A stretch of 23,768 nt of DNA from a virus: positions 1 through 23,768 of IMG/VR virus record IMGVR_UViG_3300020468_000075. The stretch is one strand, 5' to 3'. Position 1 is the first letter of the stretch, and the number at the start of each line of letters is the position of its first letter. This document shows positions 5,650-13,864 of the stretch, piece after piece. The notes under the pieces are model-generated. The model made no database searches. It was not told the DNA's origin and saw nothing but the letters and a program-made list of their open reading frames with translations. The position numbers and the translations under genes were made by a program.

Positions 5650-7893
5650 ATGCCAGTTAAATTAGGCGGAAGCAGTGGTGGCGGTAATCTTACGTTCACG
5701 GAAACGACAGGCACGGCATTAGAAACGCTTGTTGCAGGCGATCAGGTTGAGTTAACGAAGGACGGTGGTTTTGTCAAGAACGCCGATAACTCACGCCCCT
5801 ATTATAGGAATCAAATAGGTGGGAACGGCAGCACCTTCAACACTTGGATTGGGGAAGAGGACGGCACGATTGGCACCGGATCGACTAGCGGTAATTATTA
5901 TATAACCGCAAGTTTTGAAAATACTTCATATCGGAACAATACGTTTTTTGGCGCTCTAAGCAACGGATGGGGAATTGTGTCTTTCAACACAAATAATCAG
6001 AGCTGGACGCAAAATTATTACTATCTAAAAACCTTCAATATGGCGACGGGTGCTTTACAGACATGGTCAGGTGGACACGTCCGTTTGTATCACTATTCTT
6101 ACATCGATAACTGGGGCTGGAAAGAGTTAAAAAACGATGGGACATACACATGGGCTATCGGATGGAATCAAAGGAAGCAGAATACTGGAACAAAATTTTC
6201 CGGTTGGTGTGTAGTGAAGGTTAAAAACAGCAATGGCTACATCGTCGGTGCTCACAGCCCCACAAGCGGCGCAACTTGGGCTTCAAATCTCATACAAGCT
6301 GAGACTCGCAGCATGTCTCCATTTTCGACTATGGCGTGTATTGCTGAAGATATTGTGTGCGTTCCCGATCTGTCAGGCGGCAATCATAGCGCATATGTAA
6401 CGTATAACTTTCATCGAATTCACTTAGACGCAGCAGATACAAGCTCTCAAATAACCAGTTTTAATCAAACCGAAAATTACAATATTCACCAAGAATATGC
6501 ACAGACAGGCTATGCGTATTCTATTCAGCAACATCAAGTCTTCGTCCTAAATTCGTCTACTCGCACTTTCATGTTTGTGCGCCGACTGAACAACACATAC
6601 AACAATACAAACAACCGTCTTCAGTACAAAATCGTTAGCTTTGCAGCAAGTGGAACAACCGTTACCACAAATGTCGATTGGACAACGCTCACAGGCTCAG
6701 ACGAAGGTGGAAATTTAGCTGTCGATAAAATGTATAAAGGCAAGCTGGTTCGCATTAGCAACAATAATTTTGCGGCTATCAACTCAGCATCAGCGACAAC
6801 AACAGAAGTTCAAAAGTTTACTTGGAATGGTTCAGCCATTGCCGAGAATGGTTCTAAATATACAATCACTCATGCGACTAACTACCAGTTCAACGCAGGA
6901 GATAATCTTAGTGGCAACCTTGCCAGCGCATTTTGTGACTGTACAAAAGGCAACGGTGATCAGATTTACTTAATGGCAAGCTCAGGCGCTCAATCGACTG
7001 CGGACTATGGATCTTTTCGATATATTTCAAAACTTGATTTAATTAACAATACTCTTACCGTGATGGACACCAATGATGTCAATGGTGCTGGCACTTATGG
7101 CGATGCGAATGTCAACAGCACTCAAATCGTGGACGGGGCTTTGTATTTCGCGGAACCTACTACGACTAACACGGATCTCAGTTCCAGTGCGGCTTATATT
7201 ACTAAATACCACTCTTGGCATTTCGACATTCAAAGTGGAGTATCAGCCGCAAAAGCCGGAGAAGTAAGTACGGGTGCTGCTCAAGGCGGTACTGCGACAG
7301 TTCAGTTATTTCAAGGCATCAGTTCCGGTTCTGCGCTAAATCCTGCGTACTACGCCACAAAAGAAAATATGCAGTACCTTATGAATGTGGATGGTGCGCC
7401 ACCAGCCGCTGGCGGAGTTGTCTATCCAACGATCAACAAGGTGAATGTTGCGCTAGTAAATCACAATACAACCTGGTATAGCGTTGTTGGAAGCAATATG
7501 TATTCTACCAAGACGGCCAGTATTTACCATACAACCACAACGGATTTTGAGCTTCTTGCCGTGCAGGGGGCGGGGTGTGTAAACGAATGCCATTGGGGAT
7601 TTACGGATACAGGTAGTGTCAGTCACCACACGCAAGTGTTGATCGATGGTGTCATCGTGTACGGCACACAGGCCGCTTATGACAACTACAACTCTGGTAA
7701 TAAACCTAACCATGATCGAAATTATGCATGGTCGTTGAGTCCAGCAACTCTTTACAATCAGACACAGGTAAGCGGCACTTTGTCGCATCCAATAACATTC
7801 AAAAGAAGTTTTGTAATAAAAATCATGGCTCCACCAGCAAATAAATCTTGGATCTGCCGTGCAAGTATTACGAAGTTTGCCACGTTACCGTAA
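5650..7893 (+). CDS. Large phage tail protein, probable distal or receptor-binding subunit (747 aa)
   Basis: I do not recognise a named family. It occupies the slot after a fibre gene that elsewhere holds a glycine-rich adhesin. It keeps only a brief glycine head (LGGSSGGG) and then diverges completely. Residues 20-45 (TTGTALETLVAGDQVELTKDG) look like a small beta domain. About 225-480 show repeated strand units with WNGS, KLDLINNTL and VRISNNNFAAINS motifs, suggestive of a beta-propeller. From about 578 a separate beta-rich C-terminal domain ends in FVIKIMAPPANKSW. It is rich in Tyr, Asn and Thr, with no signal peptide, membrane helix or catalytic motif seen. Base composition looks somewhat more GC-rich than the fibre genes to its left, hinting at separate origin. 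A virion receptor-binding role is inferred from context. Confidence 0.6.
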   Translation: MPVKLGGSSGGGNLTFTETTGTALETLVAGDQVELTKDGGFVKNADNSRPYYRNQIGGNGSTFNTWIGEEDGTIGTGSTSGNYYITASFENTSYRNNTFFGALSNGWGIVSFNTNNQSWTQNYYYLKTFNMATGALQTWSGGHVRLYHYSYIDNWGWKELKNDGTYTWAIGWNQRKQNTGTKFSGWCVVKVKNSNGYIVGAHSPTSGATWASNLIQAETRSMSPFSTMACIAEDIVCVPDLSGGNHSAYVTYNFHRIHLDAADTSSQITSFNQTENYNIHQEYAQTGYAYSIQQHQVFVLNSSTRTFMFVRRLNNTYNNTNNRLQYKIVSFAASGTTVTTNVDWTTLTGSDEGGNLAVDKMYKGKLVRISNNNFAAINSASATTTEVQKFTWNGSAIAENGSKYTITHATNYQFNAGDNLSGNLASAFCDCTKGNGDQIYLMASSGAQSTADYGSFRYISKLDLINNTLTVMDTNDVNGAGTYGDANVNSTQIVDGALYFAEPTTTNTDLSSSAAYITKYHSWHFDIQSGVSAAKAGEVSTGAAQGGTATVQLFQGISSGSALNPAYYATKENMQYLMNVDGAPPAAGGVVYPTINKVNVALVNHNTTWYSVVGSNMYSTKTASIYHTTTTDFELLAVQGAGCVNECHWGFTDTGSVSHHTQVLIDGVIVYGTQAAYDNYNSGNKPNHDRNYAWSLSPATLYNQTQVSGTLSHPITFKRSFVIKIMAPPANKSWICRASITKFATLP

Positions 7894-7903
7894 GGAGAAA
7901 TAA

Positions 7904-8191
7904 ATGGAAATTGTTAGAAATTATACGGCCCCTGAGCGGCTAGAAAACCCTCAAGCTGGGGATCGGGTGAGATATATCGATCATCAGGGTTTTGTCGTTG
8001 ACACTGGATATATGCCGCCTCCCACTGAAGCAGAAGAAGCGCGTCAATGGCGGAATGAGGAGCTTACAGGAACGGACAAATGGATGGCTGTGCCAGATCA
8101 TCCAAAGTTTGAAGCGTATAAAACTTATCGTAAAAAACTACGAGACTGGCCTTCTACTGCGGACTTTCCGAAGACTCGTCCAACTCTTTAA
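7904..8191 (+). CDS. Phage tail assembly chaperone-type protein (95 aa)
   Basis: The C-terminal half (about residues 44-92) carries the Phage_tail_APC-like pattern W-R-N-E-E-L-x-x-T-D-K ... Y-R-K-K-L-R-D-W-P followed by S-T-A-D-F-P. It matches the paralogue at 865-1188 closely in this half only. The N-terminal half (RVRYIDHQGFVVDTGYM) is unrelated to that paralogue's. A TAAGGAG site lies just upstream. It closes the late operon and likely assists assembly of the preceding large tail protein; that pairing is inference. Its last 38 bases are overlapped on the other strand by a small gene, so both proteins constrain that DNA. Confidence 0.72.
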   Translation: MEIVRNYTAPERLENPQAGDRVRYIDHQGFVVDTGYMPPPTEAEEARQWRNEELTGTDKWMAVPDHPKFEAYKTYRKKLRDWPSTADFPKTRPTL

Positions 8192-8312
8192 GCTGTCTCT
8201 CAGCTTCCGCACGTATTTTCAATATCAGTTCCATACTCATCTCAGCGGGCAGTTTACCTAACCCGCTGAGAATAGTATTCACCTCTTGTATTTCAAGTTC
8301 TAGTGTTATCAT
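8154..8312 (-). CDS. Small conserved-looking phage protein (52 aa)
   Basis: The ATG at 8312-8310 overlaps the TGA of the outer-membrane protein gene (ATGA), and the frame ends in TAG at 8156-8154. The product begins MITLELEIQEVNTILSGLGK and continues LPAEMSMELILKIRAEAE. Short proteins with this layout (strand, then EVN.IL..LG.LP, then an amphipathic helix with KI.A.A) occur near tail genes in many marine phages; I recognise the pattern but know no function. There is no clear ribosome site, so translation probably depends on termination and restart at the ATGA. It overlaps the last 38 bases of the + strand chaperone-type gene in antisense. Confidence 0.72.
   Translation of the reverse strand: MITLELEIQEVNTILSGLGKLPAEMSMELILKIRAEAERQLKELDESSESPQ
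8241..8270. terminator. Hairpin between convergent operons, possible bidirectional terminator
   Basis: A perfect 9-bp inverted repeat (ctcagcggg / cccgctgag, 8241-8249 and 8262-8270) flanks a 12-base loop. It lies where the + strand late operon and the - strand operon meet, 50 bases after the stop of the late operon. Neither side has the run of T expected of a classic intrinsic terminator, and the stem lies inside the 52-residue gene. Termination is therefore only a suggestion. Confidence 0.4.
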
Positions 8313-8923
8313 TCGAACGTTTTACTTATATACAATATATAAGAATCTTCTTCATCAGTTATTATTGCTGCTCCTCCAAGTTCAAGAGTAAGCCAGTCTC
8401 GACTAAAACCAACCTCTACATAATCCCCAGAGAAACCCTTTCCGAACTCTCCATACTTCACATAAACACCGTCATATGCCGCAGTCACAGAATAAAAATT
8501 GTAGTCTACACCACCATCTCCATCCCACTTACCCTGCGAATAATCACCATTGATGCTTGCACCCCAGAGTTCAAACCCTGCTCCTGCGTTTGCTTCTTTG
8601 TAGGTCTTGTCAAAGTTGCCAGTATAGCTATATACTGTACCACCTACATATGCGGAGAATCCCCAGACATCGAAACCAATGCTACCATAGGTATCAATCT
8701 CTGCACCATCTCCAACATCAGCAGCCCATCCGCCAACAGTTGCTTCTGTACCGAAGTAAGAAGGCATTGTAGCTTCTACACCAGCAAATGCTGAATTTTC
8801 TTTTTGATGAACTCCACGAAAGTGATAATCCGTCATATATCCAACAGTTGCTGATACATCGCCTTCAAAAGCGATAGCTGCAGGAGTGCAGAAAGCAAGT
8901 AAAAGTACTAATATTTTTCTCAT
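8309..8923 (-). CDS. Secreted outer-membrane beta-barrel protein, Gcw_chp-like (204 aa)
   Basis: Residues 1-18 form a signal peptide: MRK, a hydrophobic core LVLLLAFC, and a likely cleavage site after AIA. The mature protein begins with a strand and the motif VGYMTDYHFRGVHQ, typical of the proteobacterial Gcw_chp (TIGR02001) barrel family. It then alternates short amphipathic strands with Gly/Asp turns and ends YILYISKTFE, close to the aromatic C-terminal signature of barrel proteins. The expected site is the host outer membrane. It follows ribonucleotide reductase by 10 bases, with AAGGAAAAATAAATG as ribosome site, so it is expressed with early or middle replication genes, not with the virion genes. 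Possible roles are receptor masking, superinfection exclusion or altered permeability; none is shown by the sequence. It was probably acquired from a host. Confidence 0.75.
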   Translation of the reverse strand: MRKILVLLLAFCTPAAIAFEGDVSATVGYMTDYHFRGVHQKENSAFAGVEATMPSYFGTEATVGGWAADVGDGAEIDTYGSIGFDVWGFSAYVGGTVYSYTGNFDKTYKEANAGAGFELWGASINGDYSQGKWDGDGGVDYNFYSVTAAYDGVYVKYGEFGKGFSGDYVEVGFSRDWLTLELGGAAIITDEEDSYILYISKTFE

Positions 8924-8933
8924 TTATTTTTCC

Positions 8934-10814
8934 TTAAATTTCACAAGCGCCTCCGACGCAAGCGAGTTCTTGAGAACCAACTGTGTTGTCCTCGGTTTCT
9001 AACTGAGCCAAGTCTTCCCAGTTTATGTTTTGTGGCATTTCTGCTACAAGTTTTTTGTACTTCTCTTCGTCTATTTCTTCGTATGGAGCTTGCTGGTAAA
9101 CATGGTCACTGTACGGCAATAGTGAGATACCACTACATATGTCGAAATTATCCCAAATCCACTGAGCCACTTCTAAATACTCATCATCAGTGTAGTAGAT
9201 TGTAATGCTTGGTTTGTGTTCACACCAGAAATTTTGATAAGTTTTCCACAACTTTAGCTGTTCCATTGCTCCCACATCTTTTACTGTTACACTTGTACTT
9301 GGAGCTTTGACTGGAAAACTAAATACTAAAGATGCATCGCTCATCACATCATTTTCAACAGGAAAGCCTGCGTTTCTCATATAAACTGCAAGTGGGTCTT
9401 TCTTGTCACTACGTACGCGCCTAATATACCTGCTAGAAAAGCGGGGATGGATACCACTAGCACTATCAACAAGCTGACTAACAGTACCACTAGGCTTAAC
9501 GCAAGTAATAGCCACAGACTGATTAACTCCAAGCTTGTCAGCCCATTCTTTATTAGTTTTAATACTAACATTCTTCATCTCCGTCAGCCATTTTTCAAGG
9601 TCTGTAGTAGGCTTGCTGAGAAGATAATGATCCATAATACCTGTGAGACTTACACCTAACAATGCTTCCTCTTCGGTATTACGCTTCCAGCGCACCCGCA
9701 GGTACCTAAAGTCTGTGAGCGTAGACTGTAGAGTACCAATAATTGTTGCAATTTTTACTTTCTTCTTGAGAGAAGTCAAGTCATCTTTTTCTCGAACAAC
9801 TACTTCCGAAAGATTGCAAAATTGATTGCTTCGTAGTATAATTTCACTACATGGGTTTGTACCAAAATTGTGAGCTGGATCTCTTCGCCCATTTCTTTCA
9901 GCAATTTTCTTTGCCGCTACGCGACTAAAGATTCCTCGTTCACCGCACTTACTTTCATACAATGTTTGCATTTCCGAAATAAATGCAGAGAAGTCTGGTT
10001 TTTCTGTGTATGCAACAGAATTGTTTGCGAGTCGTCTCTGACCTTCATTCTCCCACCACTGACCTGCTTTGGCTTTTGCCATACGCTGATCGGAGAGATT
10101 TGAGAGACTGATAAGTGCAGAACGTCTTACTCCGCCCACAACTACAATATCTGCAATCTTGCAACATATATCGTGACACTCTATACTTGTAAGTTTACGA
10201 CCATGTGCTTTGCGAAATACTGCAACTGTAAAAACAAATAAATCATGTAACGGTTCTGGCCCCGATGCTCTTCCTCCAAATGTTTTGAGTCGTGCACCCG
10301 CAGGGCGTACTTTACGCATATCCCACTTTGGTACTTTGCCTGAGTATAGCAAACTAATTAACTCTCGATATGCACTTGCCCAGCCCATCTTTGAGTCAGC
10401 AACTACAATCGTTGTGTCTGTAGCATGCATACTCTCTGCGACTTCTGGAAGTTGATTGATAAAGTTTCTCTCAACACTAAACCCAACACCAGTTCCACAC
10501 ATCAATACATACATTAGCTCATCAAATGCTCGTACATGATCTATGTGTAGATAGCTACAATTAAATCCTGCAACATTGTCTCGCTTGAGAGCTTCTCCTG
10601 CCGTCATCATACATCGCATGGATGGCATGACTTCGAGGTTGTAGATAGCGTTGTATATTTCTTGTGTCTCCGTTGAATCTTTGTCCAACTGCTCTCGATC
10701 GATAAAAAAATCGATATATCTTTGTACTGTTTCTCCCCATGTTTCACGCCTTCCTTCGCTTTCTAGCCAGCGAGCATACCGGCTCTTGTGAATAAATTGT
10801 TGGTACTGATCCAT
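8934..10814 (-). CDS. nrdJ: Class II (B12-dependent) ribonucleoside-triphosphate reductase (626 aa)
   Basis: It reduces ribonucleotides to deoxyribonucleotides using adenosylcobalamin, feeding phage replication. Recognisable elements: NCSYL with Cys86 and FCNLSEVV with Cys333 (the redox pair), NPCSEI with Cys322 (thiyl radical site) and Glu324, CVKPSGTVSQLVDSASGIHPR (about 438-458), and a C-terminal CVGGACEI whose Cys619/Cys624 would relay electrons. The start (YARWLESEGRRETWGETVQRY) is typical of the monomeric RTPR type known from Lactobacillus leichmannii and many marine phages. At 626 residues it is shorter than the roughly 740-residue bacterial enzyme. No small subunit gene is seen or needed. 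The ATG overlaps the stop of the exonuclease gene (TAATG). No intein interrupts the active-site motifs. Confidence 0.9.
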   Translation of the reverse strand: MDQYQQFIHKSRYARWLESEGRRETWGETVQRYIDFFIDREQLDKDSTETQEIYNAIYNLEVMPSMRCMMTAGEALKRDNVAGFNCSYLHIDHVRAFDELMYVLMCGTGVGFSVERNFINQLPEVAESMHATDTTIVVADSKMGWASAYRELISLLYSGKVPKWDMRKVRPAGARLKTFGGRASGPEPLHDLFVFTVAVFRKAHGRKLTSIECHDICCKIADIVVVGGVRRSALISLSNLSDQRMAKAKAGQWWENEGQRRLANNSVAYTEKPDFSAFISEMQTLYESKCGERGIFSRVAAKKIAERNGRRDPAHNFGTNPCSEIILRSNQFCNLSEVVVREKDDLTSLKKKVKIATIIGTLQSTLTDFRYLRVRWKRNTEEEALLGVSLTGIMDHYLLSKPTTDLEKWLTEMKNVSIKTNKEWADKLGVNQSVAITCVKPSGTVSQLVDSASGIHPRFSSRYIRRVRSDKKDPLAVYMRNAGFPVENDVMSDASLVFSFPVKAPSTSVTVKDVGAMEQLKLWKTYQNFWCEHKPSITIYYTDDEYLEVAQWIWDNFDICSGISLLPYSDHVYQQAPYEEIDEEKYKKLVAEMPQNINWEDLAQLETEDNTVGSQELACVGGACEI

Positions 10815-11641
10815 TACTGTAGTCTCCTTTCGATCTCAGGTATTCCCTTCCCTATTGCCGCTTCACAAAAAGTCAACAAATCCATTAGCTCGTAGTTTTT
10901 GAGTATAACTTCTGGATTTGAATTTAACTCTTGAATATGTTTATAAGTTGAATTTATTGGAAGACTATCATAAATATCATAGGCACTTCCATACTCTTTT
11001 AACAGTCCTTCTGCTCGCTTTGGGCCAATACCTGAAATTCCAGGAATATTATCTCCTTTATCTCCGATTAAACACTTATAACAAGCATACTTTTCTTGGG
11101 GAACATTGTAATGATCACTCCAATTATCGATTGTTACCTCTTTACGTGTAACATATGAAAATCTCATCACTCCCTCTTGTATTAATAAGTCCCAGTCTTT
11201 ATCGCTAGAAACAAGAACAATATCCCCTATTTCATACTTATCTTTGTGTTTTACAAGGTAAGCTGCAATATCATCAGCCTCTACGCCTTGTACTCTTAGT
11301 AGTACATGATTTTTTTCTAACAATTCAAGAGTGTTTTCATACTCTTGAATAAATAACTTAAATGCTTCTTCCTCTGCTTCGGTTTGTTTTGCAAATTTAT
11401 CTTTTCTATTCTGCTTATAAGAAGGTAGAATCTCTTTTCTGTATTCGGACGAACCTTTATCTGCTGTAATAATTATTCTATCACACTTATAAGACTTTGC
11501 TAAGGATTGAACAGTTGCAACATACTCATGTCGAAAGTCTGTTCTTCCTTGGTGCTTCCACCGAAACGCTAGGTTTAGAGCATCTACTACGAGTGTTTTA
11601 TTTTCATCTGGTTCAATCAGATCATTGAAATTAAAACTCAT
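10814..11641 (-). CDS. 5'-3' exonuclease / flap endonuclease (275 aa)
   Basis: This is a FEN/PIN-like nuclease related to T4 RNase H, T5 exonuclease and the N-terminal domain of bacterial Pol I. Metal-binding acidic residues are visible at Asp20 (VVDALNLAFR), Asp61 (ADKG), Glu121/Asp123/Asp124 (EADD), Asp147/Asp149 (SSDKDWD) and Asp194/Asp197 (GDKGDN). A helix-hairpin-helix (GIGPKRAEGLL, about 204-214) binds DNA. It would remove RNA primers and flaps and perhaps degrade DNA ends. The DNA polymerase of this phage lacks a 5'-3' exonuclease domain, so this gene supplies that activity separately. The start overlaps the nuclease gene upstream by 11 bases, and the stop overlaps the reductase start. 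Confidence 0.9.
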   Translation of the reverse strand: MSFNFNDLIEPDENKTLVVDALNLAFRWKHQGRTDFRHEYVATVQSLAKSYKCDRIIITADKGSSEYRKEILPSYKQNRKDKFAKQTEAEEEAFKLFIQEYENTLELLEKNHVLLRVQGVEADDIAAYLVKHKDKYEIGDIVLVSSDKDWDLLIQEGVMRFSYVTRKEVTIDNWSDHYNVPQEKYACYKCLIGDKGDNIPGISGIGPKRAEGLLKEYGSAYDIYDSLPINSTYKHIQELNSNPEVILKNYELMDLLTFCEAAIGKGIPEIERRLQ

Positions 11642-12074
11642 CTATAAACTCCATATCTTCTTTGTCTAACCATTCTTCTGCTAACATTACATAACATTCG
11701 AGTACGCTAATATACATATAATCTACATGAAGCGGCTGATCTTCTGCAGCCACAAAGACGGGTGACCTGTTGTACTTAAAAAAGAGTAAAGGTTCTTGTA
11801 ATCCGCTCTCTGCTTGTGTGCACAACTTTTTCCACCAACGTATAAGATTATTTGTTTTTGGTTGAGTAAATATCTTGTCACTTAAAGGTGAATCTTGATA
11901 GTTTTTTACTTCTATACAGTATTTGTTCTTTGCGTGTGGTACGTAAATATCTCCTTTAAGATACTCGAGAGCGCCAGAGGCAGGTACTCTCTCAAAGCTT
12001 AATTTCGTGTGTGTTCTAAGCATATCACGAACTAAGTATTCACCTCTTGCACCTTTTGCTCTTGAATCTACCAT
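11631..12074 (-). CDS. PD-(D/E)XK nuclease, Holliday-junction-resolvase-like (147 aa)
   Basis: The first 60 residues carry the nuclease core: Glu12 (KGARGEYLVRDML), a VPASGA turn, Asp42 (KGDIYVP) and Glu55-x-Lys57 (CIEVKNY). This order and spacing resemble archaeal Hjc resolvases and related phage resolvases. The C-terminal half is strand-rich with no further motif. It would cut branched recombination or replication intermediates before packaging, in line with its position after a 46/47-like recombination pair. A VRR-Nuc or RecB-like nuclease is an alternative label for the same fold. The start overlaps the stop of the ATPase gene by 7 bases. Confidence 0.75.
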   Translation of the reverse strand: MVDSRAKGARGEYLVRDMLRTHTKLSFERVPASGALEYLKGDIYVPHAKNKYCIEVKNYQDSPLSDKIFTQPKTNNLIRWWKKLCTQAESGLQEPLLFFKYNRSPVFVAAEDQPLHVDYMYISVLECYVMLAEEWLDKEDMEFIDEF

Positions 12075-13864
12075 TCCAACGTACTCACATTTCCTTGTCT
12101 AACTACTTCTATTTTTTCTAACAATGGATGTGTCCAACCATGAGAAACAATATAAGTATTTAAGTTCTCTTCTTGTAGTAACACTTCTACGATCTTTTCC
12201 CTGCCTGTGTCATCTAATACATTGATGACTTCATCAAGAAATAATATATTGATTCTTGACTTTGAAATACTACTCATTAGCTTTCGAATCGCAATTAGCG
12301 TAGCGGTATTAACTCTCGCTAGTTCACCAGAACTAAGAGCAGTAATATCCACAACATTTCCATTATCAGTGATTTCCACATTAAGTTTGTCGTTGCTAAC
12401 AACGAACTGTAAAGTAAATCTACCGTCTGACAATTCTCCTAGATATTGATTTACTAGCCCTTCTAATTCTTTTACTAGGCTTTCTATCTTATAGGCAATA
12501 AGACCGTTTGTACTAAAAGATTTCTTTAATATTTCCAAATTTGTTTCAATGTTTTGTTGCTGCAACAGAGTCTTTTCGTAGTTTAGTCTTTCTTGTTGAA
12601 ACTCTTCAGTTTGTTCTTGAATAATTTGGATTCTTGTATTTCTTTTTGTTCGTCTTTCGTTTTCTGCTGCTGTTCCAGCCAAGCTGTCTTTAGACGACTG
12701 TATGTTTCCCTGTAGTTTTTGTATCCTACTCTCAAGCTCGTGCTTATCCAGAATATCTCCTTGGAGACTCTGGTCGATATTACGATATAAATCTTCCCAA
12801 GTCTTGACACCGCTCTGGGCTTTTGCAAATTCTGCATTCTCAGATTTAATGGATTTGATTTGTCTTTCCAACTCATTTGCATTCTCCTCCGATGTATTTG
12901 CTTTTTCAGCAGCTTGATTCATCATATCGTTTTTAACGTTAAAACTAATATGTTGTTCGCACGTTGGACAGTGTTGTCCAAGCACGTCTAATTTTTTTAT
13001 AAGTTTTCGATTTTGATTTACTTCTGCTTCATACGCACTTTGTTGTTTTAACAAATGGTCATATTCTTTTCTTTGAGCTGTAGAGTTCTGATACTGAGTG
13101 ATCGGTATATCATGCAACATCTTTTTATACTGATTATTTTGTAGAATTTTTTTATTTTTTTCAGAAATATTTTGAAGTTCTACCATTAAAGACCGCAAAA
13201 CTTTTTCATCTTTAGATGTATCAATTTCTAAATTTAGCATTGGAAGTATATTGGTATCTTCTAAAATATTATTTTCTAACCATTTTACTACAGTTGATAA
13301 CTTGCCCGAAAGAGTTGACCTATCATTGACTGCTGATCTATGAGCATTTTTGAAAATTTCAAATAAGTCAACATACTTTTCTAAGTGTAAAAGATCAATA
13401 AGAAACTTTTTACGATTAGCATCAGTAGCCGTTAAAAACTGTAAACTAGTATTCGTACTTTGATACACTAACTGAGAAAATGTTTTAAAATCAACTCCTA
13501 AAATATTCTGAAGAGTGCGATACGTATTTGTAGCAGTATGACTAGATATATCTTCACCTTCTTGTAGTAGCTTTAGTTTTACAGAACTTTTTCTGTTTAC
13601 AACTACTTCATACAGAAGATCGTCTTTTGTAAACGAAAGATATATTGTATAACCATTATTTACATAACGATTAGCAATGTCTGCTTTTTTAATTCCTTTT
13701 GAGTTTTTGTTAAAAAGAGCTTCTTCTATAATCAATGGAATAGAAGATTTTCCTGTGCCGTTTGTTCCTATGATTTGGGTAAGGGTTGTGGAACTTAAGT
13801 CTAACTCATTACCCTCACCATAGCTGAAACAGTTATCCCATTTCAATTTTTGAAGTGTAATCAT
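12068..13864 (-). CDS. Rad50/SbcC-like recombination ATPase, T4 gp46-like (598 aa)
   Basis: The ABC-type ATPase halves are split by a coiled coil: Walker A GTNGTGKS (33-40) near the N-terminus, long coiled coils, a zinc hook CPTC (299-302) at the apex, a second coil, then the signature LSSGELARV (510-518), Walker B ILFLDE (540-545) and an H-loop VSH (573-575). It partners with the Mre11-like nuclease encoded just upstream to process DNA ends for recombination-dependent replication. At about 600 residues it is close to T4 gp46 and much smaller than bacterial SbcC. The ATG lies 32 bases inside the upstream gene; the start MITLQKLKWDNCFSYGEG is right for the family, so the overlap is real. Confidence 0.92.
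   Translation of the reverse strand: MITLQKLKWDNCFSYGEGNELDLSSTTLTQIIGTNGTGKSSIPLIIEEALFNKNSKGIKKADIANRYVNNGYTIYLSFTKDDLLYEVVVNRKSSVKLKLLQEGEDISSHTATNTYRTLQNILGVDFKTFSQLVYQSTNTSLQFLTATDANRKKFLIDLLHLEKYVDLFEIFKNAHRSAVNDRSTLSGKLSTVVKWLENNILEDTNILPMLNLEIDTSKDEKVLRSLMVELQNISEKNKKILQNNQYKKMLHDIPITQYQNSTAQRKEYDHLLKQQSAYEAEVNQNRKLIKKLDVLGQHCPTCEQHISFNVKNDMMNQAAEKANTSEENANELERQIKSIKSENAEFAKAQSGVKTWEDLYRNIDQSLQGDILDKHELESRIQKLQGNIQSSKDSLAGTAAENERRTKRNTRIQIIQEQTEEFQQERLNYEKTLLQQQNIETNLEILKKSFSTNGLIAYKIESLVKELEGLVNQYLGELSDGRFTLQFVVSNDKLNVEITDNGNVVDITALSSGELARVNTATLIAIRKLMSSISKSRINILFLDEVINVLDDTGREKIVEVLLQEENLNTYIVSHGWTHPLLEKIEVVRQGNVSTLEW

Noticed and set aside
8303-8794. + strand frame of 163 codons opposite the barrel gene
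   Set aside because: It is cysteine-rich with no family signature, and the - strand frame has a clear signal peptide, ribosome site and barrel pattern.
9447-9825. Small + strand frames within the reductase gene
   Set aside because: They have no ribosome sites or recognisable products and run opposite a fully conserved enzyme frame.
8934-10814. Intein or split in ribonucleotide reductase or DNA polymerase
   Set aside because: All active-site motifs are continuous at normal spacing, and no homing-endonuclease motif is seen.
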